From contig OY754972.1 of NCBI GenBank assembly GCA_963576475.1, forward strand, positions 16,668,506 to 16,732,505: a DNA stretch of 64,000 nucleotides. Reading direction: 5' to 3'. The translations under genes and the position numbers were made by a program. Position 1 is the stretch's first letter; each line of letters opens with the position of its first letter. The notes below the pieces were generated by a model that saw only the letters and a list, made by a program, of their open reading frames with translations, searched no databases and had not been told where the DNA came from. The DNA comes from Molanna angustata (lineage: Eukaryota; Arthropoda; Insecta; Trichoptera; Molannidae). Positions 63,401 to 64,000 of this stretch are shown here, in pieces.

Positions 63401-64000
63401 ATTTATGGAAAGCTAATCAGTTCTATGTTCAAGCTCTTTACATTATATCATGAAATCAAATTACTACACGTTTCCATACATAGAAATTTATCTAATTACA
63501 TTTTTATTCATACTAAATGTTATTATCAGGAATATAAATTTTCTTCCGATAGTATATTTTTATGTTAAGATAAACAAACTATTAATGCAGTATAGTGAAG
63601 AATGCTTATGTTGTATGAAATATTTTAAAAAAAGCAGATAAATTTTGTTTTAAAGAACGCGAGAGCATTTTCAAAATTTTGACACGTGATATTATATGAA
63701 GATTTTTTTTGTTATTTATGGAAAGCTAATCAGTTCTATGTTCAAGCTCTTTACATTATAACATGAAATCAAATTACTGAACTTTTCCATACATAGAAAT
63801 TTATCTAATTACATTATTATTCATACTAAATGTTACTATCAGGAATATAAATTTTCTTCCGATAGTATATTTTTATGTTAAGATAGACAAACTATTAATG
63901 CAGTATAGTGAAGAATGCTTATGTTGTATGAAATATTTTAAAAAAAGCAGATAAATTTTGTTTTAAAGAACGCGAGAGCATTTTTCAAATTTTGACAGGT
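60404..64000 (+). repeat. 313-bp satellite array, continues past the window end
   Basis: The array resumes mid-monomer at about 60,404 in the same orientation and phase-independent of the left array; about 11.5 monomers are visible. 60,411 to about 62,450 repeats 53,803 to about 55,842 with an offset of 6,608 bp, including the rare three-base loss (54,268 and 60,876), GCTCATTACATT and the GTTATTATCAGG variant (55,348 and 61,956). After about 62,450 the offset becomes 5,980 bp, as if two monomers (628 bp) had been lost. Confidence 0.95.

Noticed and set aside
12314..63641. Dozens of identical 61- and 63-residue open frames in the satellite as a multigene family
   Set aside because: They are overlapping frames of one AT-rich 313-bp repeat, absent from most monomers because of a single stop codon. 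Their identity follows from block duplication.
11488..64000. CRISPR-like array
   Set aside because: The whole 313-bp unit is repeated with no unique spacers, and the setting is eukaryotic.
11488..64000. Obvious half-repeats of about 156 bp inside the monomer
   Set aside because: The 149-bp spacing in the decayed region raised the idea, but I could not align the two halves of the monomer convincingly.

Overview
The window looks like insect nuclear DNA: it is AT-rich, has one small split gene for a cuticle-type secreted protein, several decayed non-LTR (LINE) fragments and foldback elements, and then more than 52 kb of a single tandem satellite. There are no bacterial-style operons. A hemipteran source is possible from the style of the gene and repeats, but I cannot name the species from the sequence alone.

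Bases 1-11,487 are ordinary gene-poor euchromatin-like sequence. The only convincing protein gene is at 2289-3168 (+), two exons with a consensus intron and a TATA/initiator pair in front. It encodes a 107-residue, signal-peptide-bearing protein rich in Tyr, Val, Ala, Ser, Gly and Pro, with a 9-residue repeat, typical of low-complexity arthropod cuticle proteins. A possible terminal exon of an unrecognised gene lies at 710-856 (-). Around these are remnants of mobile DNA: three C-terminal LINE reverse-transcriptase fragments (1327-1470 -, 8669-8830 +, 9388-9540 -), one flanked by a perfect 14-bp target-site duplication; a short element with inverted ends (425-1105, 7943-8110, 9571-9689); hairpin elements near 3.8, 6.4 and 6.9 kb, one of them flanked by a different 14-bp direct repeat; and a composite element at about 3.94-5.24 kb holding an 18-bp minisatellite and a 141-bp tandem repeat.

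From about 11,488 to the window end lies a head-to-tail satellite with a 313-bp monomer, about 24% GC by my hand count of one monomer, roughly 165 copies, all in one orientation. It has layered higher-order structure: 15-monomer blocks duplicated in tandem with an exact offset of 4,697 bp (16.4-25.8 kb and 27.0-36.5 kb), an 8-monomer block duplicated at 2,504 bp (36.4-41.4 kb), an approximately 8.3-kb block repeated at an offset of 19,727 bp (22.9-31.2 kb against 42.6-50.9 kb), and a last block repeated at 6,608 bp (53.8 kb against 60.4 kb). The array is interrupted at 59,551-60,403 by decayed monomers that run into sequence resembling a mobile-element end. The outermost left monomers share diagnostic variants with those decayed ones, so the edges look ancestral and the interior homogenised.

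The main points for a second look are the nested satellite architecture, the decayed monomers that tie the satellite to a dispersed element, and a 1.7-kb stretch (19.17-20.88 kb) with a cluster of single-base indels absent from its sister copy, which looks more like an assembly or polishing defect than biology. I found no operon, CRISPR array, RNA gene or previously undescribed protein system.
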